Source of the DNA: Anderseniella sp.
GTDB lineage: Bacteria > Pseudomonadota > Alphaproteobacteria > Rhizobiales > Aestuariivirgaceae
Length of the DNA stretch: 6,024 nucleotides
Assembly (NCBI GenBank): GCA_013041995.1
Contig: JABDRA010000341.1
Span: 1-6,024 of the forward strand
Reading direction: 5' to 3'
This document shows, piece by piece, positions 1 to 6,024 of the stretch. The first letter of the stretch is position 1, and each line of letters starts with the position of its first letter. The position numbers and the translations under genes are program-made. The notes below the pieces were generated by a model, which was given only the letters and a program-made list of their open reading frames with translations, was not told the origin of the DNA and made no database searches.

Positions 1-824
1 CTGCAGAACCCGGCAACATCGACTTCTTCAGCCCGCATAGTCGGCTCGAGCCCGGCTTGTTTGATTAAAGCTGCTGGATCACCTCCCAATGCTTTCAGGC
101 TGGAGCGCAACATCTTGCGCCTTTGTCCAAACGCGGCAGCCGTCACCTTTTCCAGTACGGCTACATCACAATCAACCAGCGGTTCGGCCCGTGGTGTAAT
201 ATGGACAATGGACGATGTGACCTTGGGTGGTGGTGTGAATGCTTGCGGGGAAACGTCAAACATTTTCACAGCATCGCTGCGCCATTGCGAAATGATCGAC
301 AAGCGCCCATAGGCATTGTCTCCGACGCCGGCGCAAATTCGATGCGCCACCTCCTTTTGAAACATCAACGTCAATGATGACCAGAACGGTGGCCAGGAAT
401 GTCTGGTCAGCCAGCCGGTCAGCAGCGGGGTTGCAATATTATAGGGCAGGTTGGCGACAATCTTCACAGGTCTTTGACCGGCGATTGTTTGCCAGTCGGC
501 AGTTAAAGCATCACCGTGCATCACCGTCAGCTTGCCAGGCCAGGCAGCGGAAATTTCAGCAAGTGCCGGCAAGGCACGCTCATCACGCTCAATTGCCACA
601 ACCTTGTCTGCACCTTCCATCAGTAAGGCTCTGGTCAGGCCACCTGGGCCGGGGCCTACTTCAATTATCGTGAAGCCCTCAAGAGAACCGGCTGTGCGGG
701 CAATTCGCCGTGTCAGATTGAGATCGAGCAGGAAGTTCTGGCCAAGGCTTTTTCTGGCTGACAGCCCGTAACGGTCTATGACCTCGCTAAGGCGGGGCAG
801 GTTGTCATCTGCTGTGTCATTCAT
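1..824 (-). CDS. rsmA: 16S rRNA dimethyladenosine transferase RsmA (KsgA), 3' end cut by window edge
   Basis: RsmA uses S-adenosylmethionine to dimethylate two adjacent adenines in the 3' terminal hairpin of 16S rRNA during late 30S assembly in the cytoplasm. The reading frame gives 274 codons without a stop before the left edge. Family motifs are all present: SLGQNFL (residues 26-32), the SAM-binding glycine loop EVGPGPGGLT (55-64), the acidic IERDERAL (78-85), GDAL (104-107), the catalytic NLPYN (125-129), FQKEVAHRI (155-163) and FTPPPKVTSSIV (196-207). E. coli RsmA has 273 residues, so only about ten C-terminal residues should be missing. The ATG at 824-822 overlaps the pdxA stop (ATGA) and has no clear Shine-Dalgarno sequence, which suggests translational coupling to pdxA. 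It is the last gene of the leftward series visible here. Identification is secure. Confidence 0.97.
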   Translation of the reverse strand, partial: MNDTADDNLPRLSEVIDRYGLSARKSLGQNFLLDLNLTRRIARTAGSLEGFTIIEVGPGPGGLTRALLMEGADKVVAIERDERALPALAEISAAWPGKLTVMHGDALTADWQTIAGQRPVKIVANLPYNIATPLLTGWLTRHSWPPFWSSLTLMFQKEVAHRICAGVGDNAYGRLSIISQWRSDAVKMFDVSPQAFTPPPKVTSSIVHITPRAEPLVDCDVAVLEKVTAAAFGQRRKMLRSSLKALGGDPAALIKQAGLEPTMRAEEVDVAGFC

Positions 825-1876
825 GAAGCATGCGATGACACGAGATCTTGCGCCATGTGCTTTGCCAGGGTCATGCGTTCAGCCTGCATCAGGGCAGCGA
901 TGAAACTGGACGGATTGGCATTGCCGGTGCCGGCCAGTTCCAGCGCGGTGCCGTGATCAGGCGATGTCCGGACAAATGGCAGGCCCAGTGTCGTGTTGAC
1001 ACCCTCATGAAAACCGATGGCTTTGACCGGTATCAGTGCCTGATCATGATACATGCACAAGGCGACATCATAGGTCTCGCGAGCTTGCTCGTGAAACAGT
1101 GTGTCGGCCGATACCGGACCGAAAGCGGATATGCCGGCCTGCTGGAGTTGTCTGACAGCCGGTGCGATGATGTCCCTGTCCTCAAGGCCGATGGTGCCGT
1201 TTTCGCCAGCATGCGGATTTAGTCCTGCTATCGCGATGCGTGGTTGGGCGATATCAAAGTAGCGATTCAGGTCGCGGTCTATGACCTGTGCCTGGGCAAC
1301 AATGGCGGCACCGGTTACTGCCGATGATGCCTGTGCAAGCGGAATATGAACGCTGAGAGGGATCGTGCGAAAATCGCCGGCAGACAGCATCATGACCGGT
1401 TCGGCCGGGTGGCCTGCCTCAACAGCGAGATGCGCCAGATAATCAGTGTGGCCTTCGTGCCTGAAGCCCGCCTGGTAAAGTGTTTCCTTGTGAATGGGGC
1501 CGGTCACAATTCCCGATACCTCGCCGGCAAGTGCCAGCTTCACAGCCATATCCATCCATTCGATAACCTGCTTCGCCGAATTTGATGATGGAGTACCTGC
1601 TTCAGATTCATGTTCAAGTGGCACGTCAAGCACCGGTAGCCCGCGCTCAAACACGTCCCGGATTTGCGAAGCGTCGGTGACCGGGATGATTTCGGCCGCA
1701 GAAAGCTTTGCCAGTTGGGCGCGATGGCGAAGCGTCCTTGCACAGCCGATGACGCCGAACGCAGGTAGTGCACGACCCGCTGATTGCAGATAGCTTGAAA
1801 GTATGATGTCCGCGCCGATACCAGCCGGTTCGCCCATCGTTACGATCAGGGGGCAGGGTGAGGTTTTGTTGGTCAT
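821..1876 (-). CDS. pdxA: 4-hydroxythreonine-4-phosphate dehydrogenase PdxA
   Basis: PdxA is the cytoplasmic NAD(P)-dependent enzyme that oxidises 4-phosphohydroxy-L-threonine; the unstable product decarboxylates to 3-amino-2-oxopropyl phosphate, which PdxJ condenses into pyridoxine phosphate (DXP-dependent vitamin B6 route). The 351-residue protein starts with the family signature TMGEPAGIG (13-21). It keeps GHT (142-144) for substrate binding and three metal-binding histidines, H177 in VHIPL, H222 in NPHAGE and H277 in MYHDQ, aligned by eye with E. coli H166, H211 and H266. The C-terminal LGLPFVRTSPDHGTALELAG block is intact. The frame extends upstream to a TTG at 1954 inside surA, but the ATG at 1876 sits 12 residues before the signature and gives the usual family length, so I chose it. 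Its ribosome-binding site is poor (GGACGG only 2 nt from the ATG). It follows surA by 46 bp. Confidence 0.96.
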   Translation of the reverse strand: MTNKTSPCPLIVTMGEPAGIGADIILSSYLQSAGRALPAFGVIGCARTLRHRAQLAKLSAAEIIPVTDASQIRDVFERGLPVLDVPLEHESEAGTPSSNSAKQVIEWMDMAVKLALAGEVSGIVTGPIHKETLYQAGFRHEGHTDYLAHLAVEAGHPAEPVMMLSAGDFRTIPLSVHIPLAQASSAVTGAAIVAQAQVIDRDLNRYFDIAQPRIAIAGLNPHAGENGTIGLEDRDIIAPAVRQLQQAGISAFGPVSADTLFHEQARETYDVALCMYHDQALIPVKAIGFHEGVNTTLGLPFVRTSPDHGTALELAGTGNANPSSFIAALMQAERMTLAKHMAQDLVSSHAS

Positions 1877-1922
1877 TGCCGTCCGGTTCAGCTTGTCGAG
1901 TTTGATATCCAGGGTCCTGGCC

Positions 1923-3101
1923 CTAGGGTCTGAAAGCCGGGTCCTTGTAGTCAATGAAGCTCTCTTTACGAGCTTCTGCCATCGCCTGTTGTATCACAGC
2001 TTCGAACCGTTCATTGCGAAGGGAAGCCTTGACCTGTTCACGGCTTGGCCGGGGCGGTTCAATTTTCCGGGTGCCGCAGTTTGCAATCAGCCGGACGCCT
2101 GATGGTCCGCGGATCGGACCGATCATTTTGCCGGTGCCTGCCTGGCGAAGCGCTTTCTGCAAAGGAGGCGGTAACTTGCCAAGATCGGCTTCAATGCGCT
2201 TGCCCAGCTTGACGTCGAACACATCCTTGCTGGCCGCCTTTATCGACCTGCAACCTTTGTACCGCTGCATGATCTGTTGAGCTTCGATGCTACGGGCGTA
2301 AACCAGTTGCTGGCGCATGGCTTCGGTGGTTTTCCCCACCGGCAGGTCAACCTGCTGAAGCGTCACGACGGTAACAGGTTTCAGACGCGGATCCGAAAGG
2401 ATCTCATTGTATTTTGCGTCCACGGTTGCTTCGTCGATCTCGATTTTTGTGTCAGTCTTTTGTTGAGACATGACCCAGCGAATATACAGTGTGCCTTCAA
2501 TCTGATTTTTCAGAGTGCCTTCATTGACACCTTTTTCCGCAAGGCGTTTTTCCAGGTCAACGCGCGATACATTCATCCGCTTGACCATGTTGTTAATGCG
2601 GTCTTCCAGGTCTTTCTTCGGAATTTCGAATTTCATCTGGCTGGCTTTGGATTTGGCAACCTTTTCGTTGACCAGCGTCCCAAGAATTCGCTTGCGGGTT
2701 GGGAAATCGGTGGTGAGCCGGCTACCCAGTGCATTCTCAAGATTGATGCGCTGGGAAATATCAAAATTGGTGACGGGAAGATCATCGACGGTGGCCGCAA
2801 CACCTTGGGCGTTTTTCAGGCTGACCTTCTCTATGCCATTTGATGGCCGCGCACCTGCCAGTGCTGCGTCTGTGGCACCAAGTGTTGAGTTGTTGACAAG
2901 TGCATTGGCTGGTTGCGCTCCACTGGCGCTCTGGCCCGGAGGAGTGGCAGTTGCCGCAGGACCAGCGGCAGGCTTGTCGTCACCGAAGTAATCGTACAGA
3001 TCAACCTGTTGCCCGCACCCAGCCAGCAACAGCATGACAGCTGTCAAAGTGCCGGCTGTCCGGATTGGTTTTGCAGGGCCAGCCGGCCGCAGCGTTTTCA
3101 T
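1923..3101 (-). CDS. surA: SurA-type periplasmic chaperone / parvulin-like protein, predicted lipoprotein
   Basis: This 392-residue protein is the SurA-family chaperone that guides outer-membrane barrel proteins across the periplasm. A basic N-terminus and a hydrophobic stretch (about 17-27) lead to a lipobox LAGC (26-29), so C29 should be lipidated by signal peptidase II. Residue +2 is Gly rather than Asp, which by the E. coli rule predicts outer-membrane sorting. Residues 31-90 are Ala/Pro/Gly-rich and probably an unstructured tether. Residues about 92-235 are helical and charged like SurA_N (VDDLPVTNFDISQRI, LVNEKVAKSKA). Residues about 240-345 look like one degenerate parvulin domain (GPIRGPSGVRLIANCG), followed by a C-terminal helix. 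Only one parvulin-like unit is visible, against two in E. coli SurA. C284 and C342 could pair. The ATG has a good AGGTGG site 4 nt upstream. Order and position between lptD and pdxA support surA; prolyl isomerase activity is uncertain. Confidence 0.85.
   Translation of the reverse strand: MKTLRPAGPAKPIRTAGTLTAVMLLLAGCGQQVDLYDYFGDDKPAAGPAATATPPGQSASGAQPANALVNNSTLGATDAALAGARPSNGIEKVSLKNAQGVAATVDDLPVTNFDISQRINLENALGSRLTTDFPTRKRILGTLVNEKVAKSKASQMKFEIPKKDLEDRINNMVKRMNVSRVDLEKRLAEKGVNEGTLKNQIEGTLYIRWVMSQQKTDTKIEIDEATVDAKYNEILSDPRLKPVTVVTLQQVDLPVGKTTEAMRQQLVYARSIEAQQIMQRYKGCRSIKAASKDVFDVKLGKRIEADLGKLPPPLQKALRQAGTGKMIGPIRGPSGVRLIANCGTRKIEPPRPSREQVKASLRNERFEAVIQQAMAEARKESFIDYKDPAFRP
3015..3101 (-). 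other. Lipoprotein signal peptide with lipobox (SurA residues 1-29)
   Basis: The segment encodes a basic n-region with K2, R5, K11 and R14, a hydrophobic core AVMLLLAG, and the lipobox L26-A27-G28-C29. The Cys codon is at 3017-3015. The pattern fits the consensus [LVI][ASTVI][GAS]C. It is a prediction from sequence pattern only. Confidence 0.8.
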
Positions 3102-3104
3102 GGT

Positions 3105-3110
3105 TCCACC
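3105..3110 (-). promoter_or_regulatory. Ribosome-binding site of surA
   Basis: On the minus strand AGGTGG precedes the surA ATG by 4 nt and lies in the 15-bp gap after the lptD TAA stop. This fixes the surA start at 3101 and fits co-transcription of lptD and surA. Confidence 0.7.
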
Positions 3111-3116
3111 TGTTCT

Positions 3117-5426
3117 TTATTCACCCGACACGCTCGTCCCGAAGGACGTGCTGCCAAGTGTAACCAGCTCAACATCGAGAAGGAACGAACGGTCCCTCAC
3201 AAGATCGCGATCAGTCAGGAACTCTTCCTTGTACCGGAACCTGACTTTGGCGCAGTCACAGTTGAAGCCGACACCAACATAGCGATCAATGAATTTGTCA
3301 TCGTCGATATCATATCGACCACCGCCAAATACACTCACACCCCGTCCCAGATTAAATTCGGCTGATCCCCAGATTTGCTGGAGATCGTCCGGACGACCGT
3401 AAGCCACCGCCTTGTCCACTTTCACGTAATTCAGGGCAGTTTTAAGGCGTGAGAAGGTGGCACTTATGCCGATATCCTGTTCGCGGATTGACAGGGTTTC
3501 CTGATCAAAGCGGGCCTGATAACTCAACTTGTAGTACTCGTCCGGTTGTAGCCACACCGCTGCAACCAGGTCTGATACCGTCTCGTCGAGGCCGGACCCC
3601 GTGACAAAGCTGTTTTGCCCGGCAATGTGATAGGACTGTCCGAAACTTGCATTGAAGGATCCGCCGTTCTCAAATCCAAGCGTGTACAGGAAGCCCGCGT
3701 TTACACGGGTGCCGCCTTCATAGCGGTCATTGCCTGTGAAGCGGTTTTCGAGGAACAGATTGGATGTGGCATAGTTCAGCGAGATCGCGTCCTCGTTGCC
3801 CCATTCCGAGGTATCACCTTCGCCCCTGGACGAGATAATCTGTGCGATAGGCGTGAGCACATGGGTGCCCATACCGTCGACCTTCAGCAGCGGCATGCGA
3901 ATGTCCACGCCACCTGAAGGCAGGATACGTCCGTCTGTCACTTCACCGAAAGCAGGTGACGAATCCGGATTGTCCACCTCTTGCTCTGGAACACCGTTTG
4001 ACAACAGCAAATCACCGCGCAGGCGGCCAAACGGCGTAATGATCACTCCAGGGTCTGTGACAATCTCTTTGCGCCAGTGCAACTGGGTTGTAGCGCGCAA
4101 CTGGCGCGTACCCTGCACCACGTCAATAGTCTGTGGATTGGTGTCGTAAGCGACAAAGGCATCTTTCCGGAAGATACTGTAGACATCCGTACTCAGGCCC
4201 AGCTCACCGCCAAGCACAGGAACATCGAATGTGTAATCGTGCCGGAAGTAGGGCGCTGCTGTCGGGAAAGTATCCTGCTTGTCGGTTTGCAGCAGACCCT
4301 GGAATTTGTATGCCCGCACCGTCGCATAGTTACGGTCGTGAATCCCATCCAGGTAAATATAGTTTACGATCTCGGTACGCTCATCGAAATCATATTCACG
4401 GCCAAACGTGTCGTCGGAAACGACGGTACCGTCCCAGCCCCACGACCAGCGCTTGTTTATGTCGAACTTGCCCTTGGTCCGAACCCAGCCGCGCCAGCGC
4501 TCATTGCCCGGTGACGGAAGATCATCGGGATTGAACTGATAAACGCCCACGCCCTTGATGGAATACTGGCCATTGGCAAGGCGGTGCCGGAACTCCGCCC
4601 CCAGCAAAGGACCCTGTTCCGTCGTGAACTTCGGCAGAAGCGTCAGATCTGCATTTGGTGCGATATTCCAGAAGTAGGGTTGTTCATAGCCATAACCGAA
4701 CACGGTGGAATGACTGAAGCGCGGTATCAGCAGACCGGATTTGCGTTTCACGGTGGGATCGGGGTGCGACAGATACGGCCAGTAGAACACCGGCACGCCC
4801 AGAACTTCCAGGCGAGCGTTTTTGTGTTCGATAATGCCTTCACGTTCGTCATGAACGGATTCGCTGGCCACGAGCTGCCATGCCGGTGTTCCGTCATCGG
4901 TCACGCAGCTTCTGCAGCGGGTATAGGTCGTACGCTCATAGACTGTCAGATAACCGTCACGCCGTTTGGCGTAGTTGGCCGTCACGATGGCTTCATTGGT
5001 CAGCAGCAGGCGAAGGTGTTCGGCAAAGCCGTCACGGAAACGGTTCTGCAACTGCAGAATGTCGGCTTCGAGAATGTTGCCGCCCGGCTCGCGCATTCTG
5101 ATTTCGCCTTCAGCGCGCATGGTATCGGTATTCCGGTTATAGGTAACCTTCCTGCCGATGAGTATGTAGTCGCCGTAAGTCAGAACCACATCGCCTGTCG
5201 CGATTGCATCTCCGGTCCGCTCATCAAAAACGATCTGATCGGCATCTACATCAACCCGGGTGCCTTTCGGCGGTGTCTTGCGGGAAGTCCGGGGCAGTTT
5301 TGAAAAGTCCGACTTGCCGCTCGTAACCGACTGCGCCTGCGCCGGGGTAGTCGATGCGCCCAGGCTGCCGATGGCCATCACGGCGACCAGTGCCACAGCG
5401 GCAGTAGCGCGCACGAGCGCCGGCAC
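3117..5426 (-). CDS. lptD: LPS-assembly outer-membrane protein LptD (OstA/Imp)
   Basis: LptD is the outer-membrane beta-barrel which, plugged by the lipoprotein LptE, receives lipopolysaccharide from the periplasmic LptA bridge and inserts it in the outer leaflet. The 769-residue product has a signal peptide with probable cleavage after AQA (29-31), an OstA/LptA-like beta-jellyroll domain (about 56-165: VDVDADQIVFDERTGDAIATGDV), the conserved LGVPVFYWPYLSHPDPTVKR block (209-228) and a long barrel region (about 240-769) rich in aromatic, alternating strands. It has exactly four cysteines in two pairs, C171/C174 and C723/C725, which recall the paired cysteines forming essential disulfides in E. 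coli LptD. The start is a GTG at 5426: it is the only start-type codon between the upstream in-frame stop (5528-5526) and the signal peptide, and it has GAGGG 8 nt upstream. lptD leads the leftward gene series and lies 15 bp before surA, a likely folding partner. Confidence 0.97.
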   Translation of the reverse strand: MPALVRATAAVALVAVMAIGSLGASTTPAQAQSVTSGKSDFSKLPRTSRKTPPKGTRVDVDADQIVFDERTGDAIATGDVVLTYGDYILIGRKVTYNRNTDTMRAEGEIRMREPGGNILEADILQLQNRFRDGFAEHLRLLLTNEAIVTANYAKRRDGYLTVYERTTYTRCRSCVTDDGTPAWQLVASESVHDEREGIIEHKNARLEVLGVPVFYWPYLSHPDPTVKRKSGLLIPRFSHSTVFGYGYEQPYFWNIAPNADLTLLPKFTTEQGPLLGAEFRHRLANGQYSIKGVGVYQFNPDDLPSPGNERWRGWVRTKGKFDINKRWSWGWDGTVVSDDTFGREYDFDERTEIVNYIYLDGIHDRNYATVRAYKFQGLLQTDKQDTFPTAAPYFRHDYTFDVPVLGGELGLSTDVYSIFRKDAFVAYDTNPQTIDVVQGTRQLRATTQLHWRKEIVTDPGVIITPFGRLRGDLLLSNGVPEQEVDNPDSSPAFGEVTDGRILPSGGVDIRMPLLKVDGMGTHVLTPIAQIISSRGEGDTSEWGNEDAISLNYATSNLFLENRFTGNDRYEGGTRVNAGFLYTLGFENGGSFNASFGQSYHIAGQNSFVTGSGLDETVSDLVAAVWLQPDEYYKLSYQARFDQETLSIREQDIGISATFSRLKTALNYVKVDKAVAYGRPDDLQQIWGSAEFNLGRGVSVFGGGRYDIDDDKFIDRYVGVGFNCDCAKVRFRYKEEFLTDRDLVRDRSFLLDVELVTLGSTSFGTSVSGE

Positions 5427-5456
5427 GCGTGCACCCTCATGCGCACGCGCGCATGA
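5423..5456 (-). promoter_or_regulatory. lptD translation initiation region: hairpin, Shine-Dalgarno and GTG in a palindrome
   Basis: An 8-bp perfect inverted repeat with a 4-nt loop (arms 5437-5444 and 5449-5456) lies just upstream of the lptD start. In the mRNA its 3' arm ends in AUGA and runs straight into the Shine-Dalgarno region UGAGGG, so forming the stem would bury part of that site. The GTG start itself lies in the 10-bp palindrome GCACGCGTGC (5423-5432). The sequence symmetry is certain; a regulatory role is inferred. Confidence 0.5.
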
Positions 5457-5588
5457 AGCCTGTTCCGCAGAACCATATCTGGGCCATTGTGCTATTCCGT
5501 TATTCCCCTGTATCCCACTTGCCGTTCACTGCGCCATCCTCCGGCTGTTTCCCCTCATTTCACCGTACCGATCGTCCCAAAGACCGGA

Positions 5589-5716
5589 TGCGAAATTTAT
5601 GCCAGACCGGCGCAAGCAAACGCCCGCACAATCAAAATCATTGCACCGATAAACTTTTAACCTGTTTTGCCATGCAATGAGAAGGGCTTGACAGCAGTTT
5701 ATTCGTAAATTTCGCA
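5589..5716. repeat. 11-bp inverted repeat pair TAAATTTCGCA
   Basis: TGCGAAATTTA at 5589-5599 is the exact reverse complement of TAAATTTCGCA at 5706-5716. The copies are 106 bp apart and point outward, the left one towards lptD and the right one towards pepA. Such paired sites in a divergent intergenic region could be regulator-binding sites or part of two promoters. The function is unknown, and chance cannot be excluded in AT-rich spacer DNA. Confidence 0.4.
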
Positions 5717-5741
5717 CCGCGATTCGGTACCTGACAGCAGT
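5689..5741 (+). repeat. 10-bp direct repeat TGACAGCAGT
   Basis: TGACAGCAGT occurs exactly at 5689-5698 and again at 5732-5741, 43 bp apart, with a third partial copy TGACAG at 5793-5798. The first copy overlaps a perfect TTGACA hexamer (5688-5693), but no good -10 element lies at the proper distance. Role unknown. Confidence 0.35.
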
Positions 5742-5742
5742 C

Positions 5743-5762
5743 TGGTAAACACATGGTGAACA
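5743..5762 (+). repeat. Tandem TGGTRAACA motif with 11-bp period
   Basis: TGGTAAACA (5743-5751) and TGGTGAACA (5754-5762) differ at one base and are spaced one helical turn apart, so both would face the same side of the DNA. This arrangement is typical of an operator half-site pair, but no known regulator is recognised. Confidence 0.3.
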
Positions 5763-5802
5763 GGTTGTCGCGTATGGGACAAACAGCCAGTATGACAGAC
5801 CA

Positions 5803-5832
5803 TTGCAAGCACCGGAACAGGCCGCTACTAAT
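5803..5832 (+). promoter_or_regulatory. Possible sigma70-type promoter for pepA
   Basis: TTGCAA (5803-5808) and ACTAAT (5827-5832) are separated by 18 bp. Each matches the consensus hexamers at four of six positions. Transcription from here would start near 5839 and give a leader of about 57 nt before the pepA ATG. The match is weak and made by eye. Confidence 0.25.
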
Positions 5833-5884
5833 TGGCGTTCAACAAGGCTCTGCCTGACTTTCTCACATCTTCCTTCTCTTTCAC

Positions 5885-5888
5885 AGGA
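5885..5888 (+). promoter_or_regulatory. Ribosome-binding site of pepA
   Basis: AGGA lies 7 nt upstream of the ATG at 5896, a normal spacing. It supports this codon as the start of the rightward gene. Confidence 0.6.
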
Positions 5889-5895
5889 TTCTCCA

Positions 5896-6024
5896 ATGAA
5901 AATCAGTTTTTCCACCTTTTCAGCCCCAAAATCGGGTGTCGCAGTTGTGTTGGCAGGTGAGGGCGGTAAATTGTCCGAAGATGGCAGCAAAATCGACAAG
6001 GCCGTAAACGGTGCGATCAGCAAT
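5896..6024 (+). CDS. pepA: Probable leucyl aminopeptidase PepA, N-terminal 43 codons only
   Basis: Only the first 43 residues are in the window, and the frame is still open at the right edge. The N-terminus (MKISFSTFSAPKSGVAVVLA, then GEGGKLSEDGSKIDKAVNGA) resembles the N-terminal domain of alphaproteobacterial M17 leucyl aminopeptidases, with the IxF beta-strand, a VAVVLA strand and a GKL...IDKA...G helix start. PepA is a cytoplasmic hexameric two-metal peptidase that removes N-terminal residues from peptides. The catalytic C-terminal domain lies outside the window, so the metal ligands cannot be checked. It is transcribed divergently from lptD, and pepA next to the lpt genes is the arrangement I recall for Rhizobiales. 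That context supports the call. The ATG has an AGGA site 7 nt upstream. Confidence 0.85.
   Translation, partial: MKISFSTFSAPKSGVAVVLAGEGGKLSEDGSKIDKAVNGAISN

Larger units (their letters stand above)
5427..5895. other. Divergent intergenic region between lptD and pepA (469 bp)
   Basis: This stretch separates the leftward lptD series from the rightward pepA. I see no supported gene in it: the frames that stay open in either direction give low-complexity or Cys/Arg-rich peptides with no recognisable motif. The minus-strand frame between 6023 and 5526 is open partly because it lies antisense to pepA. The region must contain the promoters for both directions. It holds short direct and inverted repeats listed separately. 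No remnant of LptF or LptG could be recognised by eye in the translations. Confidence 0.7.

Noticed and set aside
1909..1920. CCAGGGTCCTGG inverted repeat after surA as a terminator
   Set aside because: The stem is only 4-5 bp and has no T-run; the genes on both sides are closely spaced and likely co-transcribed.
1877..1954. Longer pdxA beginning at a TTG at 1954, overlapping surA by 32 bp
   Set aside because: The 26 extra residues precede the family signature and are not expected in PdxA; the ATG at 1876 gives the normal length.
2277..2843. 188-codon open frame on the plus strand
   Set aside because: It lies entirely antisense to surA, whose protein has a coherent signal peptide and domain pattern.
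4584..5303. 239-codon open frame on the plus strand
   Set aside because: It is antisense to the conserved N-terminal half of lptD, a shadow of codon bias in a GC-rich gene.
5426..5476. lptD starting at an ATG at 5476 or 5440, with a frameshift
   Set aside because: Both ATGs are in a different frame that stops within about 33 codons. They would add a basic n-region, but this needs a sequencing error, while the GTG at 5426 already has a good ribosome-binding site.
5526..5542. Mini-ORF GGAGG-ATG-GCG-CAG-TGA on the minus strand upstream of lptD as a leader peptide
   Set aside because: GGAGG touches the ATG with no spacing, and three codons carry no information; nothing supports a leader function.
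5688..5716. Perfect TTGACA hexamer as the -35 of a pepA promoter
   Set aside because: At 16-18 bp downstream there is only TTTCGC/TTCGCA, which does not resemble a -10 element; kept only as part of the repeat description.
5526..6023. 165-codon open frame on the minus strand, antisense to pepA and across the spacer
   Set aside because: It starts at a TTG in the antisense of pepA, and its product is Cys/Arg-rich without motifs. It shows no LptF/LptG membrane segments.

Overview
The window is a housekeeping envelope-biogenesis locus from a Gram-negative bacterium, most likely an alphaproteobacterium of the Hyphomicrobiales (Rhizobiales) type. I infer this from gene order and from the look of the LptD, SurA and PepA proteins; no database search was possible. 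All proteins were read directly from the sequence. I found no mobile element, CRISPR array, tRNA or rRNA.

Layout. Positions 1-5426 are a tight leftward (minus-strand) gene series that reads, in transcription order, lptD, surA, pdxA, rsmA. The gaps are 15 bp (lptD to surA), 46 bp (surA to pdxA) and a 4-bp ATGA overlap (pdxA to rsmA). rsmA runs off the left edge a few codons before its expected end. Positions 5427-5895 are a 469-bp divergent intergenic region with no convincing gene. It holds short direct and inverted repeats, a weak promoter candidate for the rightward gene, and a strong hairpin touching the lptD ribosome-binding site. From 5896 to the right edge is the first 43 codons of a rightward gene that looks like pepA (leucyl aminopeptidase).

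How the genes work together. LptD is the outer-membrane beta-barrel that inserts lipopolysaccharide into the outer leaflet. SurA is the periplasmic chaperone that helps barrels such as LptD fold. PdxA (pyridoxal phosphate synthesis) and RsmA (16S rRNA dimethylation) are metabolic and translational genes that travel with surA in many proteobacteria; in E. coli the order is lptD-surA-pdxA-rsmA. In Rhizobiales as I recall them, lptF and lptG lie between pepA and lptD. Here that space is only 469 bp and neither gene is present.

The points most worth a second look are the missing lptFG pair, a SurA that appears to be a lipoprotein with a long flexible tether, and an RNA hairpin next to the lptD start. 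I see no evidence of a new defence, mobile or metabolic system in this window.
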